Below, one piece after another: positions 52,790 to 64,000 of a stretch of DNA of 64,000 nt. The position numbers were made by a program, and so were the translations under genes. Source of the DNA: Ancylobacter dichloromethanicus (GTDB taxonomy: Bacteria > Pseudomonadota > Alphaproteobacteria > Rhizobiales > Xanthobacteraceae); contig NZ_JAHBGC010000011.1 of the NCBI RefSeq assembly GCF_018390645.1, positions 1 through 64,000 on the forward strand, read 5' to 3'. Each line of letters begins with the position of its first letter. Positions within the stretch are counted from its first letter, which is position 1. The notes under the pieces were generated by a model. That model saw nothing but the letters and a program-made list of their open reading frames with translations, made no database searches and was not told where the DNA came from.

Positions 52790-54754
52790 TCAGCCTTCCA
52801 CCCGCGCCACCGCATAGGGCTTGAGCACCAGCACGCTGTCCACCCGCCGGAAGGCGGGACGGCGCCCGGTGGCGGCGAGATCTCCGGCACTGTCTTCGTC
52901 GAGCAGGGCCGCGCGCTCGCCCCAGGGCAGGGCGACGCGCTGGTCGTCGGCGGTGAGATTGGCCAGTAGCAGGGTGCGCGATTCATAGCGCTCGACGGCC
53001 AGCGCCAGAACACGGTCCTCGCCTTCGACCACGCAGCCAAGGGTGGGCGCGCCCGCCAGTTCGGCCAGCAGGGAGGCCGCGTGGAAGGCGGGGGAGCGCT
53101 GGCGGGGGTCGGTGGCCGACATTTCCACCAGGCCGAACGGGCCGGTGAGTGCCGCGCCGATGAAGCTCTCCACGCCCGCCGCCACCAGCCGCGCGGCATA
53201 GCCGATCATAAAGGCAGCGGCGAACAGGCCGCGCTGGCGCGGGTCGTCCGGCGTCATGGTCATGCGCCGCCGTTCCGGGTTCGGCAGGGTGCGCGCGCCA
53301 TAGGGGTTCTGGCGCATGCCGAGCGTCGACGGGCCGATGCGGTAGGGCTTGGCCGCGCCGATGATCGCCCGGGCGGAGCGCAGGATGAAGGGCAGAGCCT
53401 CCAGCGACTGCATCACGCTGCGATCATCGGCGTCGTGGACGATCGGGCAGGTGCAGTGGGTGACGAAATCCAGCGCCGCATGGGGCGGGCGCTTGCGGTT
53501 CAGCTCGGTGAAATAGCTGAACATGCCACCGCCGATGCGGCATGACGGAAAGGCCGCGCGGGCGGCGGCATAGACCGCCTCCAGCGGCGGGCAGTCCGGC
53601 CAGGCGCTGCCGGGAGGGGTCGACTGCCGGTCGACGGCGGGGCTGACGGCGACGGCGTCGAGCCGCAATCCGGCCTGCGCCACCAGCCGCGCCACCTCCG
53701 CAAGCTCAGCTTCGATCGGCCTCTGGCAGGGCAGGACGCATTCCAGCACCGTCTCGGCCGGCTGCAGTGCCGCCAGCTGGGCGAATCCGGCCATCGCCTC
53801 GGCGCCGTGGCCGGCGGTCGGGTCGAAATGGAACAGCAGCGTCTGCGGGCCGATCTCCGCCAGTATCGGGGCGGCCGCCAGTGTCGCGGCGGTCTCTTCC
53901 GGGGTGATGACGAGCCCGAAGGCGGGGGTGCGGCCGATCACGCCGCCGGTCTCGATGCGCAGCGGGGAGTGGGCGACCGGCGCGCCAATGGCTGGGTGGG
54001 GGGCCTGCAGCGCTTGGTCGGCGTGGATCGCCAGCGTCACGGACTGCCGCATCGGCACGTTCGCCGGCAGCACATAGGGCCAGGGCAGGGCCAGCGGGCG
54101 CACATAGGTCTTGTAGGAAGCGTCGGACCAGTTGCGCTGGTCTTCCATCTCGAAGGCGTCGCCTTCCATCCGGCAGGTCGCGCGCACGCCCGGCGCCACC
54201 TCGTGGGTAATGGCGCGCATGTCCTTGAAGGGCTGCCAGGGCGCGATGAGGTCCGGCAGCGCGGCGTGCTCCACGGAGCCGTCGACATGTTCCACCTCCA
54301 CCGGGGTTCCGGCGAGGCCGACGATAGGGTGCAGGATGGTGAAGCCGCAGCGATTGGTAAGGAAGTCGTCCGGCGGCAGGGCCTCGACGGCGAAGGAAAG
54401 CCCCTCCGGGGTGCCCTCGATGCGGGCGCGGAAGTCCAGACGTTTGCCGTCCCGGCCGATGCATCCGGCCGTATAGGCGACCGAAAAGCCTTCCGCCGTT
54501 TCGCTTGCTTCGACGGCGTGGAGCGCGGGCGCGTAGGTGCCCCAGTCCTTGTCGCGCACCACATAGGAGATGGCACGCAGCACTTCGCGCCCGGCGTAGC
54601 GGATCGCCCGCAGATTGCCGTCGACCAGCTCGGCGCTGAGCGCGCCCGCCCGGAGCAAGCGGGGCGCGGCGACCACTTCCTCGGTGCCGAAATACAGCAG
54701 GCGCCGTGCCGCCTTGCATTCCCTCGTGGTCGGCTCGGCTGTGTGTGGGGGCAT
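52790..54754 (-). CDS. apnL: D-apionolactonase (ApnL)-like protein
   Basis: This protein of 654 residues has no signal peptide. It has a beta-rich first third (GNLRAIRYAGREVLRAISYVV, KDWGTYAPALHAVEASE) and a TIM-barrel-like centre and end (IGGGMFSYFTELNRKRPP, DFVTHCTCPIVHDADDRSVMQSLEALP, split here). These fit the enzyme that opens D-apionolactone to D-apionate in apiose catabolism. The neighbours OiaK, ApnO and the RuBisCO-like protein support this strongly. It is the last gene of the ABC importer operon, 5 bases after the permease stop, with GTGAGG before the ATG. I cannot name its catalytic residues with confidence. Confidence 0.8.
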   Translation of the reverse strand: MPPHTAEPTTRECKAARRLLYFGTEEVVAAPRLLRAGALSAELVDGNLRAIRYAGREVLRAISYVVRDKDWGTYAPALHAVEASETAEGFSVAYTAGCIGRDGKRLDFRARIEGTPEGLSFAVEALPPDDFLTNRCGFTILHPIVGLAGTPVEVEHVDGSVEHAALPDLIAPWQPFKDMRAITHEVAPGVRATCRMEGDAFEMEDQRNWSDASYKTYVRPLALPWPYVLPANVPMRQSVTLAIHADQALQAPHPAIGAPVAHSPLRIETGGVIGRTPAFGLVITPEETAATLAAAPILAEIGPQTLLFHFDPTAGHGAEAMAGFAQLAALQPAETVLECVLPCQRPIEAELAEVARLVAQAGLRLDAVAVSPAVDRQSTPPGSAWPDCPPLEAVYAAARAAFPSCRIGGGMFSYFTELNRKRPPHAALDFVTHCTCPIVHDADDRSVMQSLEALPFILRSARAIIGAAKPYRIGPSTLGMRQNPYGARTLPNPERRRMTMTPDDPRQRGLFAAAFMIGYAARLVAAGVESFIGAALTGPFGLVEMSATDPRQRSPAFHAASLLAELAGAPTLGCVVEGEDRVLALAVERYESRTLLLANLTADDQRVALPWGERAALLDEDSAGDLAATGRRPAFRRVDSVLVLKPYAVARVEG

Positions 54755-54759
54755 CTGCC

Positions 54760-55775
54760 TCACCCTTGCGCCACCTTGCCGGCCGCCGGAATGGGTGCGC
54801 GTGCGGCCCCGCGCCGGCCTCTGGCGCGCCCGCCGGCCAGCGCCAGCACGCCGATTACCACGAAACCCTGCACGATGTCCTGCGTGCCGGGCGGAAGGCC
54901 GGCAATCTGCATGGTGGTGACGATGAGCACCAGCAGCAGGCTGCCGAACAGCGTGCCGAGGGCGGTCGACGAGCCGCCGAAGATCAGCGAACCGCCCAGC
55001 ACCACGGCCCCGAGCGACTGCAGCAGATAGGGCTGGCCCATCTCCAGGAAGGCGCCGCCGACATAGGCGCCGAGCAGCATGCCGGCGAGCGCCGCCAGCG
55101 TCGACGAAGCGAGGAAGGCGCAGGCGACGATGCGGCCGGTGTTCACGCCGGCCAGCGCCGCCGCCCGCTCGTTCTGTCCCACCGCCGACAATCGGCGGCC
55201 ATAGACCGTGCGTTGCAGCAGAAACCCGACCGCCAGCACCGCCAGCAGCGCGATGACCAGCATCACCGGCACGCCTTCCACCCGGCCGGCGGCGAGCGTC
55301 TTCAGCAGCGGGCTCACCCCGAAGCCGGCGGCCCAGCGATTGGCGACGAGCGTGCCGGTGGCGAGGATATACCCGGTCGCCAATGTGGCGATGATCGCCG
55401 GGATGCGGAAGACGATCACCAGCAGCGCATTGACGAGGCCGGTGACGAGCCCGATGCCGAGCACCGTCAGCAAAGCGAGCGGCAGGCCCGCATCGGCACC
55501 CGCCGTGACCACGATGCTGGCATAGGCGCTGAGCGTCATCACGCTGGCGATCGACAGGTCGATATTGCCGCGTCCCGTCGTCACCACCAGCGTCTGTCCG
55601 AGCGCCACGATGACGAGGAAGCTCGCCGAGACGGCGACGCCCGAGAGCGAGTGCAGGGTGAAGCGGCCGGTGGTCACGGAGAGAATGGCCCACAGGACAA
55701 GGACGCCGAGCGCGGCCCAGACCCAGCGGTTGCGCTCCAGCCAGGCGGTCGGATTCAACGAGAGGGCCTTGCCCG

Positions 55776-55779
<4 letters not shown>
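54760..55779 (-). CDS. Sugar ABC transporter permease (RbsC type)
   Basis: This inner-membrane permease of 339 residues belongs to the branched-chain/ribose family. SFLVIVALGQTLVVTTGRGNIDLSIASV holds the family core, with GGSLIFGGSSTALGTLFGSL (in part) near the end. The ATG at 55779 overlaps the stop of the fused ATPase-permease gene (ATGA), so I prefer it to 55836. With the permease half of that fusion it would make a two-part channel. The likely ligand is D-apiose, apionolactone or another branched pentose derivative. Confidence 0.9.
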
Positions 55780-58325
<2,546 letters not shown>

Positions 58326-58344
58326 GGCGCCTGCCCGCTCTCGG

Positions 58345-59412
58345 TCAGTTGCCGGTCTTGGCGGCGATCAGGTTCTTCTCGACCCATTCCTGCGAATAGG
58401 ACGGGCTGACGATGACGCCGGCGGGAAGATCCGCATAGTCCTTGAGGTTCTCATCCGTCACGGTGGCGACCGGCATGATCATCATCTTGGGCGGGGTGGC
58501 GCCCTTCACCAGGCTGTAGGCGAGCCAGAAGGCGGCGCCGCCGATGCCCGGGGTGGTGTTCATCGAAATCGTGGAATAGCCGTTGGCTTCGTGCCGCTTG
58601 GCCCACCACTGGATGAAGTTGGAGCTGCCGCCGCCTTCGATGACCGGCATCTTCTTGGCGTAGGCGCCGCCATACTGGTCGAACGCCTGGGCGATGCCGG
58701 TGTCGTCGCTGCCGCCCTGGGCCAGCACGGCGTCGACCTGCGGCAGGCTCGGCAGAACATTCGCGACCGCCGACTGCGCGACCGAGGCGGTGGCCTGACC
58801 ATAGACGGTGGCGACGACCTTGACGTCCGGGTGGTTCTTCAGCACGGCTTCCTGCGCGGCGAACATGTCGGCGTCCGGCGCCGAGCCCTTCACGCCGCGC
58901 ACGACGATGACGTTGCCCTTGCCGCCGATCTTGTTCAGCACCCAGTCGGCCTGGTCGCGCTTGTAGCCCTTGAAATCGAAATTGAGCTGATAGTTGCAGG
59001 GCGCGGACGCGACCGAATCGAACGAAACCACCTTGATGCCGGCCTTGCAGGCCTTTTCGATGATGCCGTTGACGGCGGTCTCGGAGGCGGCGTCGATGGC
59101 GATGGCGTCGACCTTCTTGAGGATCAGTTCGGCGATCTGGCTGTTCTGCTGGGCGACGGTGCCATCGCCATTGAGGATGATGTAGTCGGCGATCCTGCCT
59201 TCGTCCTTCGCCTTCTTCGCGGCGGCCTCGAAAGCCTCCACCATCTGGTGGCGCCAGCTATTGCCGAAATAGGCATTGGACAGCGCAATGACCGGTTTGT
59301 CCGGCGAGGCCGCGGCCGGACCCGCGGCGGCGAGGGCGGCGGTGGCGCAGGCAAGCGCAAGCGCCTTCAGGTGGATACGCGTCTTCGGGTGCACACACGT
59401 CTTCAGGTGCAT
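58345..59412 (-). CDS. Sugar ABC transporter binding protein (RbsB-like, type 1 periplasmic binding fold)
   Basis: This periplasmic sugar binder of 355 residues belongs to the Peripla_BP_4 family. KPVIALSNAYFGNSWRHQMV starts the mature part, with VDAIAIDAASETAVNGIIEKA and DAVLAQGGSDDTGIAQAF. Its signal region is odd: an 18-base tandem repeat encodes HLKTCVHPKTRIHLK before the hydrophobic stretch. GGGAGGAAG precedes ATG 59412. Later in-frame starts inside the repeat are not available as ATG. It heads the operon binding protein, fused ATPase-permease, permease, apionolactonase. D-apiose or apionolactone is the likely ligand. Confidence 0.9.
   Translation of the reverse strand: MHLKTCVHPKTRIHLKALALACATAALAAAGPAAASPDKPVIALSNAYFGNSWRHQMVEAFEAAAKKAKDEGRIADYIILNGDGTVAQQNSQIAELILKKVDAIAIDAASETAVNGIIEKACKAGIKVVSFDSVASAPCNYQLNFDFKGYKRDQADWVLNKIGGKGNVIVVRGVKGSAPDADMFAAQEAVLKNHPDVKVVATVYGQATASVAQSAVANVLPSLPQVDAVLAQGGSDDTGIAQAFDQYGGAYAKKMPVIEGGGSSNFIQWWAKRHEANGYSTISMNTTPGIGGAAFWLAYSLVKGATPPKMMIMPVATVTDENLKDYADLPAGVIVSPSYSQEWVEKNLIAAKTGN
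59365..59412 (-). repeat. 18-base tandem repeat at the 5' end of the binding-protein gene
   Basis: On the plus strand CTTCAGGTGGATACGCGT (59365-59382) and CTTCGGGTGCACACACGT (59383-59400) are followed by a partial copy, CTTCAGGTGCAT (59401-59412). The last three bases of the partial copy are the start codon. The repeat is translated and adds charged and histidine residues in front of the signal peptide. Confidence 0.75.
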
Positions 59413-59475
59413 CGGTCTTCCTCCCTATGGCCTCCTTTGGAGGCTCTCATTGCGGCAAACCCGTCGAGGGGCTGC

Positions 59476-59508
59476 ATGATGAGACAAACATTATCTCATC
59501 ATACCAGT
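59476..59508 (-). promoter_or_regulatory. 27-base palindrome and ACTGGTAT site C before the binding-protein gene
   Basis: ATGATGAGA (59476-59484) and TCTCATCAT (59494-59502) form a perfect inverted repeat with a nine-base spacer. Overlapping its right end, ATACCAGT (59501-59508) is the reverse complement of the ACTGGTAT motif at 45368 and 52002. It lies 64 to 96 bases before the start codon at 59412, a good place for repressor control of the ABC importer. Confidence 0.6.
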
Positions 59509-59627
59509 TATGCAAGGGCGTCGGTGTCGGGCGGGTTCAGGCCGTCCCCGCGCGGCAATGGCTCCAGCAGGAGCGGCCGGCCGGGATGCGGCGCGCGGCC
59601 GCGAAGCCCTGACAACGCGGGTTTTCC

Positions 59628-59656
59628 TTGACAGGAAGGGGCCTGCTTTGTAAGGA
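59628..59656 (+). promoter_or_regulatory. Predicted housekeeping promoter of rplU-rpmA
   Basis: A perfect -35 hexamer, TTGACA, at 59628-59633 is followed after 17 bases by TAAGGA, a poor -10 match. The -35 preceded by C is typical of alphaproteobacterial sigma-70 sites. The leader to the rplU start would be about 100 bases. Confidence 0.45.
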
Positions 59657-59765
59657 GCCGGCCTGCGTCGTGGGACCCTGCGTCCCGTGCGCTCATTTCA
59701 ACCGACCGAAAGAAGCCGGTCCAGGCGGCGACGCCGGAGACCGGGCTCGAACGAAAGGACAGAAT

Positions 59766-60074
59766 ATGTTCGCGGTCATCAAGACGGGTGGCAAGCAGTA
59801 TCGCGTTGCCCCCGATGCACTCGTCACCGTCGGCAAGATCGAGGCCGAGGCCGGTTCTTCCCTGACGCTGCCGGTGCTCATGCTCGGCGGCGAGAGCCCG
59901 AAGGTCGGCGCTCCGCTGGTGGATGGTGCCTCCGTGACGCTTGAAGTGGTCAAGCATACGCGTGGCGCGAAAGTCATTGCGTTCAAGAAGCGTCGCCGTC
60001 AGAATTCGCGTCGCAAGATTGGCCACCGGCAGGACTTCACCGTCGTCCGCGTGACCTCGATCGTCGGCGCCTGA
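59766..60074 (+). CDS. rplU: 50S ribosomal protein L21
   Basis: This large-subunit ribosomal protein has 102 residues. FAVIKTGGKQYRV at the N-terminus and HTRGAKVIAFKKRRRQNSRR near the end are the L21 signature blocks. ATG 59766 has AAAGGACAG before it. An upstream in-frame start would add a cysteine-rich tail not found in L21. rpmA follows 30 bases later, the normal pairing. Confidence 0.98.
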   Translation: MFAVIKTGGKQYRVAPDALVTVGKIEAEAGSSLTLPVLMLGGESPKVGAPLVDGASVTLEVVKHTRGAKVIAFKKRRRQNSRRKIGHRQDFTVVRVTSIVGA

Positions 60075-60104
60075 GACCGCCAGCTAGGAAATTAGGAGAG
60101 CAAC

Positions 60105-60374
60105 ATGGCTCATAAGAAAGCAGGCGGTTCCTCCCGCAACGGTCGCGACTCGGCTGGCCGTCGTCTCGGCGTCAAGAAGTTCGGCAGCGAGAAGGTGATC
60201 GCTGGCAACATCATCGTGCGTCAGCGCGGCACGACCTGGCATCCCGGCACCAATGTCGGCATGGGCAAAGACCATACCCTCTTTGCGCTCATTGAAGGCC
60301 GAGTCGAGTTCCGAGCCAAAGCCAATTCCCGCACGTACGTATCCGTCATTCCGGCCACCGAGGCCGCCGAATAA
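60105..60374 (+). CDS. rpmA: 50S ribosomal protein L27
   Basis: This ribosomal protein has 89 residues. The start [20 protein letters not shown] and [20 protein letters not shown] are diagnostic. Its N-terminal tail reaches the peptidyl-transferase centre. GGAGAG precedes the ATG. Two hairpins follow before the next gene, so expression of the downstream genes may be reduced. Confidence 0.98.
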   Translation: MAHKKAGGSSRNGRDSAGRRLGVKKFGSEKVIAGNIIVRQRGTTWHPGTNVGMGKDHTLFALIEGRVEFRAKANSRTYVSVIPATEAAE

Positions 60375-60391
60375 AGCCGGTGAGGGTTCTT

Positions 60392-60429
60392 GGAAATCCC
60401 GCCGGTCTCGCCCGACCGGAAGGATTTCC
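60392..60429 (+). terminator. Nested hairpin after rpmA
   Basis: GGAAATCC (60392-60399) pairs with GGATTTCC (60422-60429). Inside, CCGGTC (60402-60407) pairs with GACCGG (60414-60419). The double stem lies 18 bases after the stop. It lacks a T run, so it may be an attenuating or stabilising structure rather than a full terminator. Confidence 0.5.
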
Positions 60430-60464
60430 CGAACGTCCCTGAAGGACACCCGGGGTACCCGACA

Positions 60465-60489
60465 GGGGAGGCGAGGAAACCGCCTCCCC
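60465..60489 (+). terminator. Second hairpin between rpmA and the GNAT gene
   Basis: GGGGAGGCG (60465-60473) pairs with CGCCTCCCC (60481-60489) around AGGAAAC, followed by TTCGTCGTTCC. It is the third GGGAGGCG-type stem in the window. The weak T content after it makes partial termination plausible. Confidence 0.5.
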
Positions 60490-60518
60490 TTCGTCGTTCC
60501 GGTCCCAGGAGCCCTCAG

Positions 60519-61190
60519 ATGACCATAGTCGAAGCGACCCTCGGGTCACCCCTCGTCGAGAGCAGTACCGCCGTCCTCGAAACCGGCCGCCTCCTCCTGC
60601 GCGTGCCCCGGATCGAGGACATGACGTGGATCGCCGAGCTCGCCGACAACCGCAAGGTGGCGGAGATGACGGCGAACATTCCCCATCCCTATGGCATGGC
60701 GGATGCGGCCTCCTTCGTCGCCAATCTGCCGGGCGGACGCGAGGCGGCGACGTTCGCGATCTTTCTCAAGAGCGAATCGACCTTGCGGGCCGGTGAGGCG
60801 TCCGGTTTCGGCCCGGCGATCCCCGTCGGCATGTGCGGCTTCAACCGCCGGGACGAGGACGCGCCGGAGATCGGCTACTGGCTCGGCGAGCCCTATTGGG
60901 ACCACGGCATCGCCACCGAGGCGGTGCGGGCGCTGATCGACCACGCCTTCGGCGACCGCAAGCTCACCGCGCTCGCCGCCTCGGCCCGCGTCGTCAACCC
61001 GGCCTCGCGCGGCGTGCTGGAGAAGTGCGGCTTCCAGTGGACCGGCGTCGGCCTCGCCCGGGTGAGGGCTATGGGGGCTTCGGTGCCGGTGGACCGCTTC
61101 CGGCTGGAGCAGCGGCTGTGGACCTCGCTGCGCGCCTGGGGTGCCACCAAGCCGCCGCGCCTGCACGAGATCGACGCCGTCCGGCATTGA
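60519..61190 (+). CDS. GNAT-family N-acetyltransferase (RimJ/RimL-like)
   Basis: This acetyltransferase of 223 residues has TGRLLLRVPRIEDMTWIAEL at the start. An EIGYWLGEPYWDHGIATEAVRALIDHAF block carries the acetyl-CoA loop, and RVVNPASRGVLEKCGFQWTG completes the GNAT fold. It resembles ribosomal-protein or amino-group acetyltransferases; the true target is unknown. Its place between rpmA and obgE is conserved in Hyphomicrobiales. AGGAG stands 8 bases before ATG 60519, so I do not use the in-frame start at 60390. Confidence 0.9.
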   Translation: MTIVEATLGSPLVESSTAVLETGRLLLRVPRIEDMTWIAELADNRKVAEMTANIPHPYGMADAASFVANLPGGREAATFAIFLKSESTLRAGEASGFGPAIPVGMCGFNRRDEDAPEIGYWLGEPYWDHGIATEAVRALIDHAFGDRKLTALAASARVVNPASRGVLEKCGFQWTGVGLARVRAMGASVPVDRFRLEQRLWTSLRAWGATKPPRLHEIDAVRH

Positions 61191-61203
61191 GCCGGCGTTT
61201 TTT
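61181..61203 (+). terminator. Weak terminator-like hairpin at the end of the GNAT gene
   Basis: CCGGC (61181-61185) and GCCGG (61191-61195) flank ATTGA, which includes the stop codon, and a run of six T follows at 61198-61203. The stem is short, so termination is probably partial before obgE. Confidence 0.5.
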
Positions 61204-61250
61204 GCTATCCTGACCGGGTTCCCGCCGCCGCGGGGACTCCACAACATTGA

Positions 61251-62294
<1,044 letters not shown>

Positions 62295-62300
62295 AAAGCC

Positions 62301-62410
62301 CCCTCTCCCCCGGGGGGAGAGGGTTGGGGTGAGGGGGCGTCGCGCCAGCCGTGCGCGGCCCTTGCCCCTCGCCCGCCGCGGCGCGGCGACCTCTCCGCCA
62401 CGGGAGAGGT
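62301..62410. repeat. Palindromic intergenic repeat (REP-like) between obgE and proB
   Basis: The first unit has 11-base arms, CCCTCTCCCCC (62301-62311) and GGGGGAGAGGG (62313-62323), with one base between. The second has ACCTCTCC (62389-62396) and GGAGAGGT (62403-62410) with a six-base loop. GC-rich text lies between. Such CTCTCC/GGAGAG palindromes are common scattered repeats in Hyphomicrobiales genomes. They may form very stable RNA hairpins between obgE and proB. Confidence 0.65.
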
Positions 62411-62493
62411 GAAGGCCACAATTCCCGCGCGCGGGCGCCCGAAACGGCGTATGTAGCGCGCCGTCGTCCCTGCTGATCCGAAGCGCGCCCGAG

Positions 62494-63699
62494 ATGAATC
62501 ACCCGACTGCGGACACCGCTGCCGCCCTGACTGAAGACGCTGCTGCTTCCTCAAGCTGCGCAAGCGCCCCCGCCCCGGCGGCGCCGCAGCTTGGCGCCTT
62601 CCGCCGCATCGTGGTGAAGGTGGGCTCGGCGCTGCTGGTGGACTCTTCGCGCGGGGCGCTGCGCCATGCCTGGCTGGCGGCGCTGGCCGAGGATGTCGCC
62701 CATCTCCACCGCGAGGGCAAGGAGGTGCTGGTGGTGTCCTCCGGCGCCATCGCGCTGGGGCGCAATGTGCTGAAGCTGCCCAAGCGCCCGCTGAAGCTGG
62801 AGGAGAGCCAGGCCGCCGCCGCCGTCGGGCAGATCGCGCTGGCGCGGGCGTGGTCGGAGGCGCTGGCGCATGAGGGCGTGGCGGCAGGGCAGATCCTGAT
62901 CACGCTGGGCGACACCGAGGAGCGGCGGCGCTATCTCAACGCCCGCTCCACCATCGCCAAGCTGTTGGAGCTGAAGGTCGTCCCGGTCATCAACGAGAAC
63001 GACACGGTGGCGACCTCGGAAATTCGCTATGGCGACAATGACCGGCTCGCCGCCCGGGTCGCCGGCATGACCAGCGCCGATTTGCTCATCCTGCTCTCGG
63101 ACATTGACGGGCTCTACACCGCCCCGCCGAACGAGAACCCCAATGCCGCGCTCATTCCCGTGGTGCCGCGCATCACCGCCGAGATCGAGGCGATGGCCGG
63201 GGGCGCGGGCACCGAGCTGTCGCGCGGCGGCATGAAGACCAAGGTGGAGGCGGCCAAGATCGCCACCACGGCCGGCGCGCACCTGGTGATCGCCTCCGGC
63301 AAGGTGAAGAACCCCTTGCGCGCCATCGAGACCGGGGCGCGCTGCACCTGGTTTCTCGCCCCCGCCAACCCGGTGGCCTCGCGCAAACGCTGGATCGCCG
63401 GCGCGCTGGAGCCGCGCGGCACGCTGCATCTCGACGCCGGCGCGGTGGCCGCTTTGCGCCGGGGCTCGTCGCTCTTGCCGGCCGGGGTGAAACGGGTGGA
63501 AGGCGATTTCAGCCGGGGCGACGCGGTGATCCTGCGCGGGCCGGATGGTGCCGAGATCGGGCGCGGGCTGGTGGCCTATGACCACGACCACGCCGAACGC
63601 CTCAAGGGCCGCTCATCGGACGAGATCGTCACGATTACCGGGTTTGAAGGCCGCGCCGCGATGGTGCACCGGGATGATCTGGTGCTGGGCGGTGGGTGA
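62494..63699 (+). CDS. proB: Glutamate 5-kinase
   Basis: This is the first enzyme of proline synthesis, phosphorylating glutamate, 401 residues. The amino-acid kinase domain ([44 protein letters not shown]) is followed by a PUA domain from about residue 310. The N-terminus carries an extra alanine/serine/proline-rich stretch of about 35 residues before the conserved core, longer than usual. No in-frame ATG lies between it and the core, so the extension is probably real. The next gene would be expected to be proA, but the window shows A/T-rich DNA instead. Confidence 0.96.
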   Translation: MNHPTADTAAALTEDAAASSSCASAPAPAAPQLGAFRRIVVKVGSALLVDSSRGALRHAWLAALAEDVAHLHREGKEVLVVSSGAIALGRNVLKLPKRPLKLEESQAAAAVGQIALARAWSEALAHEGVAAGQILITLGDTEERRRYLNARSTIAKLLELKVVPVINENDTVATSEIRYGDNDRLAARVAGMTSADLLILLSDIDGLYTAPPNENPNAALIPVVPRITAEIEAMAGGAGTELSRGGMKTKVEAAKIATTAGAHLVIASGKVKNPLRAIETGARCTWFLAPANPVASRKRWIAGALEPRGTLHLDAGAVAALRRGSSLLPAGVKRVEGDFSRGDAVILRGPDGAEIGRGLVAYDHDHAERLKGRSSDEIVTITGFEGRAAMVHRDDLVLGGG

Positions 63700-63705
63700 G
63701 AATAG

Positions 63706-63990
63706 TCATTGAGCCGTTGCGGCAATCATTGCCCCGGCCATAGTGGAGATAGTCCCCGCGACTCCCCAGTCGCGCGTTGTAAAAAGTACGCTCGTATCGG
63801 AAACGACCGTAATGGCTCCAACCAATTTCTGAGTTGGTATCTCCAATCGAGAAATCTTGTTTGTCGAACTCTCGAATTTGTCGCGAAGACTGCGTATTGG
63901 ATTAAATACGATCTCCTTAATAAAACCCCTCCGAAGTTGGCGGCGTCTTGATCTCAATTCATCAATTTGCTTATTTTGTAAATCAATCAT
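63706..63990 (-). CDS. Unrecognised protein in A/T-rich DNA, possibly partial
   Basis: This frame of 94 residues ends near proB on the opposite strand. It starts at ATG 63990 or continues past the window edge, since no stop is seen upstream. It has a charged coiled first half (NKQIDELRSRRRQLRRGF) and a C-terminal hydrophobic half (WGVAGTISTMAGAMIAATA) that could be a membrane helix. No family is recognised. Codon and base use differ sharply from all neighbours: only 8 of the last 40 bases are G or C. This suggests acquired DNA. Confidence 0.5.
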   Translation of the reverse strand: MIDLQNKQIDELRSRRRQLRRGFIKEIVFNPIRSLRDKFESSTNKISRLEIPTQKLVGAITVVSDTSVLFTTRDWGVAGTISTMAGAMIAATAQ

Positions 63991-64000
63991 AGAAATAACA

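Larger units (their letters stand above)
59413..59765. other. Divergent promoter region between sugar importer and rplU
   Basis: No gene is supported in these 353 bases. The left part holds the palindrome described at 59476. The right part holds the ribosomal-protein promoter and a long leader of rplU rich in GCCGG runs, which may fold but has no RNA family I recognise. Confidence 0.5.

Overview
This window looks like a chromosomal segment of a high-GC alphaproteobacterium of the order Hyphomicrobiales, most likely of the Xanthobacteraceae type (Ancylobacter, Starkeya or Xanthobacter-like). That placement is inference. It rests on the rplU-rpmA-GNAT-obgE-proB gene order, a RegB/RegA redox two-component pair, an RpoE-ChrR stress module, a RopB/Omp25-like outer membrane protein and strongly GC-biased codon use.

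Layout. Bases 1-552 hold the end of an rRNA operon (3' end of 23S, then 5S, then an intrinsic terminator). Bases 1242-8366 hold a spermidine/putrescine-type ABC importer facing two FAD-dependent amine or amino-acid oxidases. Bases 8901-9653 encode an outer membrane beta-barrel protein. Bases 9739-14295 encode a TRAP importer with a gamma-glutamyltransferase-like enzyme. It is divergent from a fused AraC regulator/formamidase protein (14589-16955). Bases 17990-25885 hold NDH-2 and an RpoE-ChrR (singlet-oxygen type) regulon with three TGATCC-N18-TA promoters. These drive rpoE-chrR-small ORF-DUF1295, a DUF2177 membrane protein, and an amine oxidase-DUF1365-cyclopropane-synthase-like operon. RegB/RegA follow (25913-27729). 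Bases 28012-31937 hold a cobalamin riboswitch, a CbiM-like metal permease, a DUF2946-like protein and a TonB-dependent metal (copper-type) receptor.

Bases 32069-36989 encode a CoA-transferase, an HMG-CoA lyase and a taurine/nitrate-type ABC importer, preceded by a TTTCGT palindrome. Bases 37031-45206 (minus strand) encode a second CoA-transferase, a fold-type IV aminotransferase, a second Pot-type importer and a MocR regulator. This reads as import, deamination and CoA activation of an amine or amino acid.

Bases 45497-59412 hold a D-apionate catabolic cluster: a RuBisCO-like protein, a DUF1537 kinase (OiaK type), an apionate oxidoisomerase (ApnO type), a TRAP importer, a GntR/FCD regulator, an apionolactonase-like protein (ApnL type) and a sugar ABC importer whose ATPase and one permease are fused in one chain. 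The octamer ACTGGTAT recurs in front of the RuBisCO-like operon, the regulator and the sugar-binding protein gene, and probably marks the regulator's operator. No D-apiose dehydrogenase is visible. Bases 59766-63699 hold ribosomal proteins L21 and L27, a GNAT acetyltransferase, ObgE and ProB. The last 300 bases turn abruptly A/T-rich and carry an unrecognised ORF, possibly the edge of acquired DNA.

The most unusual items are the AraC-formamidase fusion, the ATPase-permease fusion, the apionate cluster with its shared putative operator, and the RpoE regulon with a DUF2177 member. I found no CRISPR array, no insertion sequence and no tRNA.
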